Of a stretch of DNA of 6,924 nt, positions 1-6,565 are shown piece by piece. Position 1 is the first letter of the stretch; each line of letters opens with the position of its first letter. The position numbers and the translations under genes are program-made. Below the pieces are notes generated by a model. That model was given only the letters and a program-made list of their open reading frames with translations. It had not been told where the DNA came from and made no database searches. The stretch is from the NCBI GenBank assembly GCA_020199975.1, contig JAIVJP010000332.1:1-6924 (forward strand), in the 5' to 3' direction. Source of the stretch: Acidobacteriota bacterium. GTDB taxonomy: Bacteria; Acidobacteriota; Blastocatellia; Pyrinomonadales; Pyrinomonadaceae.

Positions 1-1958
1 GGCGCCGGCTGTGAATTCCGCGCGAGTTCGGTCGAGGTTGCCGCTCGGCCGAACGGCGCAGGCTCAACATCAGGGAGCTGGACCACCGAGTTTCTGGGCA
101 ACCGGCGGGCAGCGGCGATCTGGTCTTCACGATCTGACTCAATAATCATTGCTTCGAGAGATCCGGTGGTGGGCGACTGCAAAGTTCCACTCGGACGCAT
201 CTCCTCGTCACGCGGTGTAACATTCGGGGCGCGAAGCACGCGTGGCGTAACCGCGATCACTATGTCCACTCGACGGTTATTACGCGTCGGCGAGGTAAAC
301 AAACGTCCTAGCACCGGAATCAAGCCCAGCACGGGGAGGCCGCGACGGCCGTTCGTCTGCACATCCTGGGCCACGCTCGCCAGCATCATCGTACGATTGT
401 TTTGCACGCGGGCGGTGCCAGTGATTGTGCGTTCGGTAAACGATGGCGTCAATGGGTCGATGCCGGGCAACACATCTTTCGATTCGATGGACATCTTCAC
501 TTGCACGTCCAGATTCGTAAAGACCTGAGGTGTAAACTTCAAAGTTAGTCCAGTAGGCTCGTAGTTGATTACCGGAAAGCCACCAGAGCCGAAAGCCTGG
601 CCCGTTTGCGGCTGACCCGTTTGGACGCCGAACGGAAAGGCCTGCGCCGTCTGCACGGGTACGCGCTGGCCAATGCGCGCGGTTGATTCCTCGCCATTGA
701 ACGCGTGCACCTGAGTCGAGGCAATCAGCCGGGTGTTGTCTTTGCTTTGGAAGGCTGTAAACACCGAAGGTGGAATAATCAATGCTGCGGCGGCGGCTGT
801 GGGAGCTCCGCCGATAATGCTCGCTATGTTTACTCCTCTCTGCGCGCTACTGAGGGCCGCGGGACCGAACGGAACAGCTAAACCCGGCGAGCCGCCCAGA
901 TTGAAAATTCCTGTTCCTGTTCCAATTTGATTGCCAAACTGCAGCAGGTCGCTTTTCGACACCTCATAGATATTCACGTCCATGACCACTTCAGCGCGAT
1001 CCTTGTCGATGCTCTGGAGCAGATCGCCGATCAACCTGACATTCTCCGCTGTGTCACGGACCGTGAGACTATTGGTAGGGTCATCAGGGACCACGATGGT
1101 CTGCGGGCGTCCTACTGATGGCGGGATTGCCTGCTGGATGAGCTTTTGCGCATCGCTGGGTTTCATGTTTGAGAGGAAGAAAGTGCGGAGGACCAGCTGC
1201 TGATACTGCGGCCGCCGAGTTTGATCGGCAACCAGAATCGTGCGCCTGCTAAGTTTCTGGAAAAATAAGCCTTCCTGCAAAAAGATGTAGTCGAGAGCCT
1301 GGGCCGTGGTGACATCACGCAGATTGATGTCGATGGTGCGGGGTTGCGCAAAGGACTGCCGGTCAAAGACGACATTAAGTTGAAGTTGTTCAGCAAGACT
1401 GCGAACAAAGGCCTTAAAATCACCGCTGTAGCTGATGACCCGAAGCTGTTCTACGCGCGACGAGGGCACCACCGGCTCCTCTGCCTGGGCCCCGCTGGTA
1501 GTGAGTGTGCCACTGTCCGGCAATTCACCATTCTTAGATCCGTGACCGTTGACAGAACCGTTAGTTCCGTCCTTCACGCTCTGAAGTCGAAGCATCCGTT
1601 CCATTTCAGAAACGGCGAGCTCGTTCACAGCGTCGTAGCCATATGCCTGTCGAAAGGCATTGTAGGCTCCCACATAGTCGCGCTGCTCTGCCAACGCTCG
1701 TCCCTGTTGCATGAAGGATTGGGAGGCGTTGAAGCTCGCGCGGCGGAAATGAAGCTGATACTCCGCATCCGCAGGATTGGCAGCAACCGCCAGCATGAAC
1801 TCCTGGGCTGCCTTCTCCCACTGCTGGGCGGCCTCGTACTGTATGCCGCGTTTGAAATTCTTTTCACCTTTCTTAGCCAGGGCCGTGACCGGCAATAGCA
1901 GTAAACAGAAGGTGAGCAGGAACGAAACTAATATTTGGGGTTGGGTCTTGAGTCTCAT
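1..1958 (-). CDS. gspD: Type II secretion / type IV pilus-family secretin with N-terminal TPR-like region (partial, C-terminus beyond left edge)
   Basis: This is an outer-membrane secretin, which forms the multimeric channel for folded proteins or a pilus. Reading the minus strand from ATG at 1958 gives 652 codons with no stop before the window edge. Residues 1-28 look like a Sec signal peptide (basic start, long Leu-rich core, Ala-Leu-Ala before KKGEK). Cys18 is not in a lipobox. Residues 31-110 are helical and TPR-like (KRGIQYEAAQQWEKAAQEF, then ALAEQRDYVGAYNAFRQAY), followed by a Gly/Ser/Asn linker at about 128-165. Residues 171-245 resemble an N0/STN domain, and 254-320 an N1 secretin_N domain (FLSNMKPSDAQKLIQQA). 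The secretin core spans about 405-575, with EPTGLTLKFTPQV at 467-479 and the hallmark GLPVLGLIPVLGRLF at 540-554, then VDIVIAVTPRVLR. A disordered-looking tail follows the core. A GA-rich stretch (1963-1973) can serve as a weak ribosome site. It lies last in a gspF-gspE-gspD series. PilQ is the main alternative, though no AMIN domain is seen. Confidence 0.93.
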   Translation of the reverse strand, partial: MRLKTQPQILVSFLLTFCLLLLPVTALAKKGEKNFKRGIQYEAAQQWEKAAQEFMLAVAANPADAEYQLHFRRASFNASQSFMQQGRALAEQRDYVGAYNAFRQAYGYDAVNELAVSEMERMLRLQSVKDGTNGSVNGHGSKNGELPDSGTLTTSGAQAEEPVVPSSRVEQLRVISYSGDFKAFVRSLAEQLQLNVVFDRQSFAQPRTIDINLRDVTTAQALDYIFLQEGLFFQKLSRRTILVADQTRRPQYQQLVLRTFFLSNMKPSDAQKLIQQAIPPSVGRPQTIVVPDDPTNSLTVRDTAENVRLIGDLLQSIDKDRAEVVMDVNIYEVSKSDLLQFGNQIGTGTGIFNLGGSPGLAVPFGPAALSSAQRGVNIASIIGGAPTAAAAALIIPPSVFTAFQSKDNTRLIASTQVHAFNGEESTARIGQRVPVQTAQAFPFGVQTGQPQTGQAFGSGGFPVINYEPTGLTLKFTPQVFTNLDVQVKMSIESKDVLPGIDPLTPSFTERTITGTARVQNNRTMMLASVAQDVQTNGRRGLPVLGLIPVLGRLFTSPTRNNRRVDIVIAVTPRVLRAPNVTPRDEEMRPSGTLQSPTTGSLEAMIIESDREDQIAAARRLPRNSVVQLPDVEPAPFGRAATSTELARNSQPA

Positions 1959-2086
1959 GGCACTCTCTTTCTTATATTTAGGGACGTGGAACTCCTGAAG
2001 CGCCCTAATAATGCCGCTCCAGCGGTCAAGATGCAACAGTTCCTGACCCGTTTTGGTTAAACGCAAGCCGGAAAATTCAGTTCCTA

Positions 2087-2103
2087 AAAACCCGGACGGT
2101 TTT
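2087..2103 (-). terminator. A/T-flanked hairpin between gspE and gspD, possible weak terminator
   Basis: AAAACC at 2087-2092 and GGTTTT at 2098-2103 form a 6-bp dyad with a 5-nt loop. Read on the minus strand it ends in a run of five T, as an intrinsic terminator for the gspE transcript would. The stem is short and the T-run partly belongs to it, so the call is tentative. It lies about 50 bp after the gspE stop and about 130 bp before the gspD start. Confidence 0.3.
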
Positions 2104-2125
2104 AAGACTCATACTCCGTCAGGCG

Positions 2126-2150
2126 TTTGTCAGCCCTACGGCTGAACAAA
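2126..2150 (-). repeat. Bulged stem-loop immediately downstream of gspE
   Basis: TTTGT-CAGCC (2126-2135) pairs with GGCTG-ACAAA (2140-2144 and 2146-2150) around a CTAC loop, with one unpaired A at 2145. This gives ten base pairs starting 5 bp past the gspE stop. No T-tract follows on the minus strand, so it is not a classic intrinsic terminator. It could protect the 3' end of gspE mRNA, act with Rho, or be one copy of a dispersed palindromic element. Only one copy is visible here. Confidence 0.45.
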
Positions 2151-2155
2151 ACCGG

Positions 2156-3877
2156 CTATTTGGCCGCGCTGACTTCTTCTACGAAGGTCACACGATTGAT
2201 TTCGTGAAGCGTTGAAACGCCCGCGAAAACCTTCTGCAAGGCCGATTCGCGCAGGCTCGTTAGCCCCTCGGCCACCGCCGCTCTGCGGACTTCCGAACCC
2301 GGTCTTCGCTCCACAATCATTTCACGGATGTTGTCGGAAAGGTCGAGCAACTCATGTATTGCGGTACGCCCGCGGTAACCAGTGTGGTTGCAGGCATCGC
2401 ATCCTACGTTCAAATAAAAAACGGTTTCACGATGCTCCTGGGGTCGCAGGCCAGACTCTTCCAGTTCCACATCAGTAGCATGATGACTGTGCTTACAATA
2501 AGGACACAGTATCCGAATCAGCCGTTGCGCCAACACGCAGTTGAGCGAAGACACGAAGTTGTAAGGTTCAACTCCCATGTTGAGAAAGCGACCGATCACA
2601 TCAATGACGTTGTTTGCGTGCACGGTAGTAAACACCAGGTGTCCGGTCAGCGCTGATTGAATAGCGATCTGCGCAGTCTCCGTGTCGCGTATCTCGCCGA
2701 CCATGATCTTGTCGGGGTCGTGCCGCAAAATTGAACGCAATCCGCGATCGAAGGTCAGGCCCTTCTTTTCATTGACCGGAATCTGAGTGATACCGTGCAA
2801 CTGATACTCAACGGGGTCCTCAATCGTAACAATCTTGTCTTCTTCGTTTCGGATCTCGTTCAGCGCGGCATAGAGTGTTGTGGTTTTTCCCGAACCGGTA
2901 GGACCCGTCACCAGCACCATGCCGTAAGGCTCAGCGATGTAGTGGCGAAACTTTCTCAGATCCTCTTCGGCAAACCCGACCACATCCAAATTGAGATTCC
3001 TAAAGGCCTCGTTGATCTGTTCCTTGTCGAGAATACGAATGACGGCATCTTCACCGTGGATGGTGGGCATAATGGAAACACGAAAGTCGACATTGCGGCC
3101 TTTGTAGCGAACTCTGAAACGTCCGTCTTGCGGCACGCGCCGCTCGGCAATATCCAACTCCGACATCACCTTGATGCGCGAGATCAACGTCTGATTATAG
3201 GCGAGGTCAATCGGATCGACTTTCGCGTAGAGAGCGCCATCTATGCGATATTTGACTTGTACCTCGGTATCGCGCGTCTCTATGTGAATGTCAGAGGCGC
3301 GCGACTCCATGGCATTATAAATGATCGTGTCAACAAGCTTGATGATTGGCGACATCTCCGAATCAGTCGCCAGACGATCCAGGTCCAGTACTTCTTCACC
3401 GTGCTCCGTCTCTCTAACCAGTGAGATGCGGAATCCCGATGCCGCTTCCTGCAGCACCCGCTGCGTGGCGTCGCCTCGGCGCAAGATCACTTCGATCGCG
3501 CCGGCAGTTGCCACATGCGGAACGATGCGGGTATGAAGCGCGTTCGCGAGTTCATCCAGACGTTCCAGGTCCGTCGGATCTGCTATGGCGAGGTGCAGAC
3601 CTCTTCCGTCACGTTTTAGCGGGAGAAATTGGTGACGCACCATCAAGTCAACCGGAATCTCGTTGAAGAGATCGTAATCGACTGGCGAGTCCTGATCGGT
3701 AGGCAGCAATTCAATGAAGGGTAGCCGGTAACGACGTGCGAGTTCCTTCGCCGCACGCACCTCAGGAGGCCGGTGGTCCGGCTCCAGGGCCAAAGTCTTG
3801 TCCTCGCCTGGCGCCTTAGGAACCACGGCACTCTGCGAGGCCAACTTGGCTGCTTCCGCTTCTTTGTATTGCTTCAT
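2156..3877 (-). CDS. gspE: Type II secretion / type IV pilus assembly ATPase GspE (PilB-like)
   Basis: This is the cytoplasmic hexameric ATPase that powers assembly of the pseudopilus or pilus by acting on the GspF platform. It is complete at 573 residues, normal for the family. After a charged linker (1-35), residues about 40-135 form a T2SSE_N/MshEN-type domain (LARRYRLPFIEL, LHLAIADPTD). The N2 domain follows (SDIHIE 195-200, YRIDG 210-214, RVPQDGRFR 247-255). The catalytic domain has Walker A GPTGSGKTT at 325-333, an Asp box IEDPVEYQ at 352-359, Walker B IMVGEIRD at 391-398 and a His box TTVHANN at 417-423. Four cysteines, CPYC (458-461) and CDAC (493-496), make the zinc-binding motif found in GspE and PilB but absent from PilT-type retraction ATPases. 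ATG 3877 is the first start after an in-frame TAA; its ribosome site is weak. It lies 42 bp after gspF, probably in one transcript. T2SS versus pilus use cannot be decided from this protein alone. Confidence 0.97.
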   Translation of the reverse strand: MKQYKEAEAAKLASQSAVVPKAPGEDKTLALEPDHRPPEVRAAKELARRYRLPFIELLPTDQDSPVDYDLFNEIPVDLMVRHQFLPLKRDGRGLHLAIADPTDLERLDELANALHTRIVPHVATAGAIEVILRRGDATQRVLQEAASGFRISLVRETEHGEEVLDLDRLATDSEMSPIIKLVDTIIYNAMESRASDIHIETRDTEVQVKYRIDGALYAKVDPIDLAYNQTLISRIKVMSELDIAERRVPQDGRFRVRYKGRNVDFRVSIMPTIHGEDAVIRILDKEQINEAFRNLNLDVVGFAEEDLRKFRHYIAEPYGMVLVTGPTGSGKTTTLYAALNEIRNEEDKIVTIEDPVEYQLHGITQIPVNEKKGLTFDRGLRSILRHDPDKIMVGEIRDTETAQIAIQSALTGHLVFTTVHANNVIDVIGRFLNMGVEPYNFVSSLNCVLAQRLIRILCPYCKHSHHATDVELEESGLRPQEHRETVFYLNVGCDACNHTGYRGRTAIHELLDLSDNIREMIVERRPGSEVRRAAVAEGLTSLRESALQKVFAGVSTLHEINRVTFVEEVSAAK

Positions 3878-3919
3878 GTTGGATCTCTGAGTAGCGTAGT
3901 CCCAGCTCGCTTCAAATTA

Positions 3920-5161
3920 TCAGCGAGGACCCGTGATTCCCGCTCCGCCCGAAATAGACTGGATGATCGGCAGGTAGATTGCCAGCAAGATCGTCACGAC
4001 GACCCCACCCATTACCACAAGAATCGCAGGCTCGAGCGTGGTCGTCAACTGTTCGAGACGCACCTCCGATTCGGCGTCATAGAAGACCGCCACTTCATCG
4101 AGCATCTCCCTCAAACTACCCGAACGCTCGCCAATCCCGATCATGTCAATAGCCAGCATCGGCAGCCAGCCAGCTACCTCGAGACTCTCGGTGAATGAGC
4201 GGCCTTCGCGAATCATTGGCAGAATAGCGGAACTGCGGCGCCGCAACTCCCGATTTGTAATCGACTCCGCAGCAATCTCCCAGGATTCCACCAGGGTGAT
4301 GCCGCCCGCAAGCAAAGTCGCCAGCGAGCGCGTGGCCTGGGCCACAGATAACTGTACCGCGAGACTCCCGGCGAGCGGGATTTTGAGGATGGCGCCGTCA
4401 AGTGTCAGCCGGCCAGAAGCCGTGCGGGACCAAAGAAACAGTGCGATTACACCACCGATTACGAGCGGGCCAAACCAGATGACGTTTCCTGAAAGCCAGG
4501 TCGAGAGTCCCACTACGATTTGCGTCACAGTCGGCAGTTCGCTGCCAAATCCTGAAAACAGCTCCGACATCCGGGGCACAACGTAGACCGTCAGGAAGGT
4601 GACCATACAAGCCGAAGCAAAGAGCAGGAATAGCGGATAGGCGAGCGCCCCACGAATCTTGCGCCGCAGCCCCACGTTGCGTCTCATGTAAGTCACATAG
4701 CGACCGAGCACTTCATCCAGCGCGCCGGAGCGTTCGCCGGCCAGAATCGATGCGGTGTAGATCCGGGGAAAGAGACTTCCCTGGGCAGCAAAAGCTTGCG
4801 ACAGTGCCGCCCCACCCCGAATCTTTTCTTCAACGTCGCCAAGCACCGCCCGCAGCCGCGCTGACGCCGCGCGTTTCCGCAGCATGGAGATGGCTTGCAG
4901 AATTGGGATGCCGGCACGAACAAGCGCCGCCAGTTGCTGGTTAAAAAGAAGAAAGTCGTTTGCCTTGACTCGAGCGTGCGCGCCACGACCGCCGAGGCGC
5001 GTCAAAGTGGTTACGCCTGAGGTCTTCGGCGGAGTGACGTTGAAAACGCGGAAGCCTTCCCGCTCCAGCCGCGCTCGCGCTTCGTTCACACCCGGGGCGT
5101 CGACTGTGCGGGTCACCACTTCGCCCGCTGGCGTTCCTAAACGACAAATAAACTCAGCCAT
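3920..5161 (-). CDS. gspF: Type II secretion / type IV pilus inner-membrane platform protein GspF (PilC-like)
   Basis: This polytopic inner-membrane protein forms the platform that couples the GspE ATPase to pseudopilin assembly. I take the ATG at 5161, giving 413 residues, because MAEFICRLGTPAGEV is the usual GspF amino end. A GTG at 5215 would add 18 residues that do not look like the family. After an N-terminal soluble region (1-65) come two T2SSF repeats, about 69-192 and 270-395. Each carries the same signature: AGERSGALDEVL at 141-152 and GERSGSLREMLDEV at 344-357. Hydrophobic segments lie at about 171-196, 225-245 and 377-401, matching the three membrane spans of the family. The protein ends GAGITGPR, TGA at 3920-3922. 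It is the first visible gene of the minus-strand series and is divergent from the ligase gene. No gross defect is visible. Confidence 0.95.
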   Translation of the reverse strand: MAEFICRLGTPAGEVVTRTVDAPGVNEARARLEREGFRVFNVTPPKTSGVTTLTRLGGRGAHARVKANDFLLFNQQLAALVRAGIPILQAISMLRKRAASARLRAVLGDVEEKIRGGAALSQAFAAQGSLFPRIYTASILAGERSGALDEVLGRYVTYMRRNVGLRRKIRGALAYPLFLLFASACMVTFLTVYVVPRMSELFSGFGSELPTVTQIVVGLSTWLSGNVIWFGPLVIGGVIALFLWSRTASGRLTLDGAILKIPLAGSLAVQLSVAQATRSLATLLAGGITLVESWEIAAESITNRELRRRSSAILPMIREGRSFTESLEVAGWLPMLAIDMIGIGERSGSLREMLDEVAVFYDAESEVRLEQLTTTLEPAILVVMGGVVVTILLAIYLPIIQSISGGAGITGPR

Positions 5162-5197
5162 AAGCTTTGTAAATCCGCAAAATGCACAATTCAAATT

Positions 5198-5229
5198 GGG
5201 TCGCGAGTTTACCACGCGAGCCGCGACCC
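5198..5229. repeat. 8-bp GC-rich inverted repeat upstream of gspF
   Basis: GGGTCGCG at 5198-5205 is exactly complementary to CGCGACCC at 5222-5229, with a 16-bp spacer. It lies 37-68 bp before the gspF start. It could be an operator or a leader hairpin. Its right arm shares bases 5227-5229 with a second dyad, CCCCC (5227-5231) and GGGGG (5244-5248), so in RNA the two could not form together. Confidence 0.45.
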
Positions 5230-5264
5230 CCTAACCGCCTAGCGGGGGCACCTGGTTACACGTC

Positions 5265-5279
5265 AACCTCGAAGAGGTT
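5265..5279. repeat. 15-bp palindrome upstream of the ligase gene
   Basis: AACCTC (5265-5270) and GAGGTT (5274-5279) are perfect inverted arms around GAA. The palindrome directly abuts the TATAAG proposed as a -10 at 5281-5286, a position where a repressor or regulator site would act. A structural role in RNA is also possible. The symmetry is seen directly; the operator role is inference. Confidence 0.4.
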
Positions 5280-5345
5280 TTATAAGCGTGTTTCGGTCTG
5301 TTCGGAAATGAGGAAGACGAGGAGAAAGTGCACGAAGTGTCATAA

Positions 5346-6458
5346 ATGTCAGCCGGAGATGATTTCACAATAGGTGTTGAAGAAGAATATCAGATTATCC
5401 ATCCCGACACGCGCGAGCTGCGCTCGCGCGGGAAGCGTATTCTGTCGACGGCGCGTGAGGCGCTAGGCGACCAGGTGACGCCGGAGTTATACCTCTCGCA
5501 GATTGAGATCGGAACGCCCATCTGCCGCTCGCTTTCGGACGTGCGCGCCGAACTCACACGCCTGCGACGCGAAGTAATCAGCGCCGCCGAAAAGGAGGGG
5601 AGCCGGATCGCGGCGGCGGGCACACACCCGTTCTCCCACTGGGAGGATCAAACGCTGACGCCGAAAGACCGCTACCTCGACATCGCTGCCGACTACAGAC
5701 AACTCGCGCGCGAACAACTTATCTTCGGCTGTCACGTCCACGTAGGCATCAACGACCGGGAGACGGCCATTCAGGTGATGAACCGCTCGCGCCTGTGGCT
5801 CGCGCCGTTGCTTGCGCTGGCCGCGAACTCACCCTTCTGGCTCGGAGTGGACACGGGCTACGCGAGTTTTCGCACAGCAATGTGGCGGCGCTGGCCGATG
5901 ACGGGTACGCCGCAGGTCTTCGCCTCGCGCGCCGATTACGACCGACTCATAGCAGAGCTCGTCGCCACGAAAAGCATATCGGACGCGACGAAGATTTACT
6001 GGGACGTGCGACCGTCGGCGCGTTTCGAGACGATTGAGTTCCGCGTCACGGACGTGTGCCTGACGGTGAGCGAGGCGGTGATGATCGCTGGTCTCTCGCG
6101 CGCGCTGGCGCGAACATGCGCGGCGGAAGCGTTGCGCAGTGATGAATTTCCGGACGTTCGCCCCGAAATCCTCCGCGCCGCCAAATGGAGGGCGGCGCGC
6201 TTCGGGCTGGAAGAGGAATTGATTGACGTGCGTGAGGCGCGCGCCATCGCGGCGCGCGAGTTAGTGGAGGAGTTTCTGGCTTATCTACGACCTTCACTTG
6301 AAGAATACGACGAGTGGGAAGAAGTCGAGGCGCACGTCCACGAAGTTTTAGACCGAGGCACGGGCGCTGCCAGGCAGCGCGAAGAGTACGCGCGCGACGG
6401 ACGCTTCGAAGCCGTGGTGGACTTTATCGTCGCGGAGACGACAAAGGGGACTGCGTAA
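5346..6458 (+). CDS. ybdK: YbdK-type carboxylate-amine ligase (GCS2 glutamate-cysteine ligase family)
   Basis: This is an ATP-dependent cytoplasmic ligase of the GCS2 family. Members join a carboxylate, typically glutamate, to an amine; E. coli YbdK shows weak glutamate-cysteine ligase activity, and the true substrate of most members is unknown. It is complete at 370 residues, close to YbdK (about 372). Family hallmarks are FTIGVEEEYQI at 7-17 (start of the ATP/metal-binding sheet), GTHPF at 92-96, FGCHVHVGI at 127-135, WDVRPSARFETIEFRVTD at 219-236 and AKWRAARFGL at 279-288. It ends in the usual acidic helical tail (RGTGAARQREEYARDGRFEAVVDFIVAET). The ATG is fixed by an in-frame TAA directly before it; the nearest ribosome-site candidate, GAAG at 5334-5337, is weak. 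It stands alone on the plus strand, divergent from gspF, with no glutathione synthetase nearby. GC content is visibly higher than in the secretion genes. Being a genuine GshA of the GCS2 class is less likely but not excluded. Confidence 0.93.
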   Translation: MSAGDDFTIGVEEEYQIIHPDTRELRSRGKRILSTAREALGDQVTPELYLSQIEIGTPICRSLSDVRAELTRLRREVISAAEKEGSRIAAAGTHPFSHWEDQTLTPKDRYLDIAADYRQLAREQLIFGCHVHVGINDRETAIQVMNRSRLWLAPLLALAANSPFWLGVDTGYASFRTAMWRRWPMTGTPQVFASRADYDRLIAELVATKSISDATKIYWDVRPSARFETIEFRVTDVCLTVSEAVMIAGLSRALARTCAAEALRSDEFPDVRPEILRAAKWRAARFGLEEELIDVREARAIAARELVEEFLAYLRPSLEEYDEWEEVEAHVHEVLDRGTGAARQREEYARDGRFEAVVDFIVAETTKGTA

Positions 6459-6487
6459 CCGCAGCGCAGCAAAAGGATGAGCATCTT

Positions 6488-6507
6488 AGGTGAGGGCTAC
6501 CTCAACT
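6488..6507. repeat. Imperfect hairpin in the convergent spacer after the ligase gene
   Basis: AGGTGAGG (6488-6495) and CCTCAACT (6500-6507) pair with one mismatch around a GCTA loop, 29 bp past the ligase stop. No T-run follows on the plus strand and there is no clear one on the minus strand, so a terminator role is weakly supported. Nothing else is recognisable in the 107-bp spacer. Confidence 0.25.
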
Positions 6508-6565
6508 ATTTCCGGAGGCTGGCAACGAAGTCGTCGTAAGTTGATGAGAGTATCCTGTAGTCTCT

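Larger units (their letters stand above)
5162..5345. promoter_or_regulatory. Divergent intergenic region between gspF and the ligase gene
   Basis: Both flanking genes start here, so promoters for each should lie in these 184 bp. On the plus strand TATAAG (5281-5286) could be a -10 for the ligase about 60 bp before its ATG, but the best -35-like TTACAC (5256-5261) is poor and 19 bp away. On the minus strand TTGAAT and TACAAA are 17 bp apart, but would start transcription at the gspF ATG itself, so they fit only a near-leaderless message. TAAACT (minus strand, 5212-5207) is a weaker alternative. The region also contains several dyads listed separately. The promoter assignments are inference. 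Confidence 0.35.

Noticed and set aside
1344..1898. Plus-strand open frame of 184 codons opposite the secretin gene
   Set aside because: The minus strand there encodes the signal-peptide-proximal, TPR-like and N0 regions of the secretin without interruption. The plus frame resembles no family.
2005..2029. TTGACC and TATTAG on the minus strand as a gspD promoter
   Set aside because: The -35-like box is good, but only 13 bp separate it from the -10-like box, too short for a normal sigma-70 promoter.
2795..3424. Long plus-strand open frame (209 codons) inside gspE
   Set aside because: It is wholly antisense to a gene with every catalytic motif intact, and its translation has no recognisable domain. 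It is a codon-usage shadow.
5162..5215. Longer GspF start at GTG 5215
   Set aside because: The 18 added residues (MVNSRPNLNCAFCGFTKL) do not resemble a GspF amino end, while MAEFICRLGT at 5161 does.
6459..6538. 26 in-frame codons after the ligase stop, including a 20-codon ATG frame at 6478
   Set aside because: The ligase already ends where the family normally ends. The extra frame is short, has its AAGG directly against the ATG, and shows no similarity I recognise.
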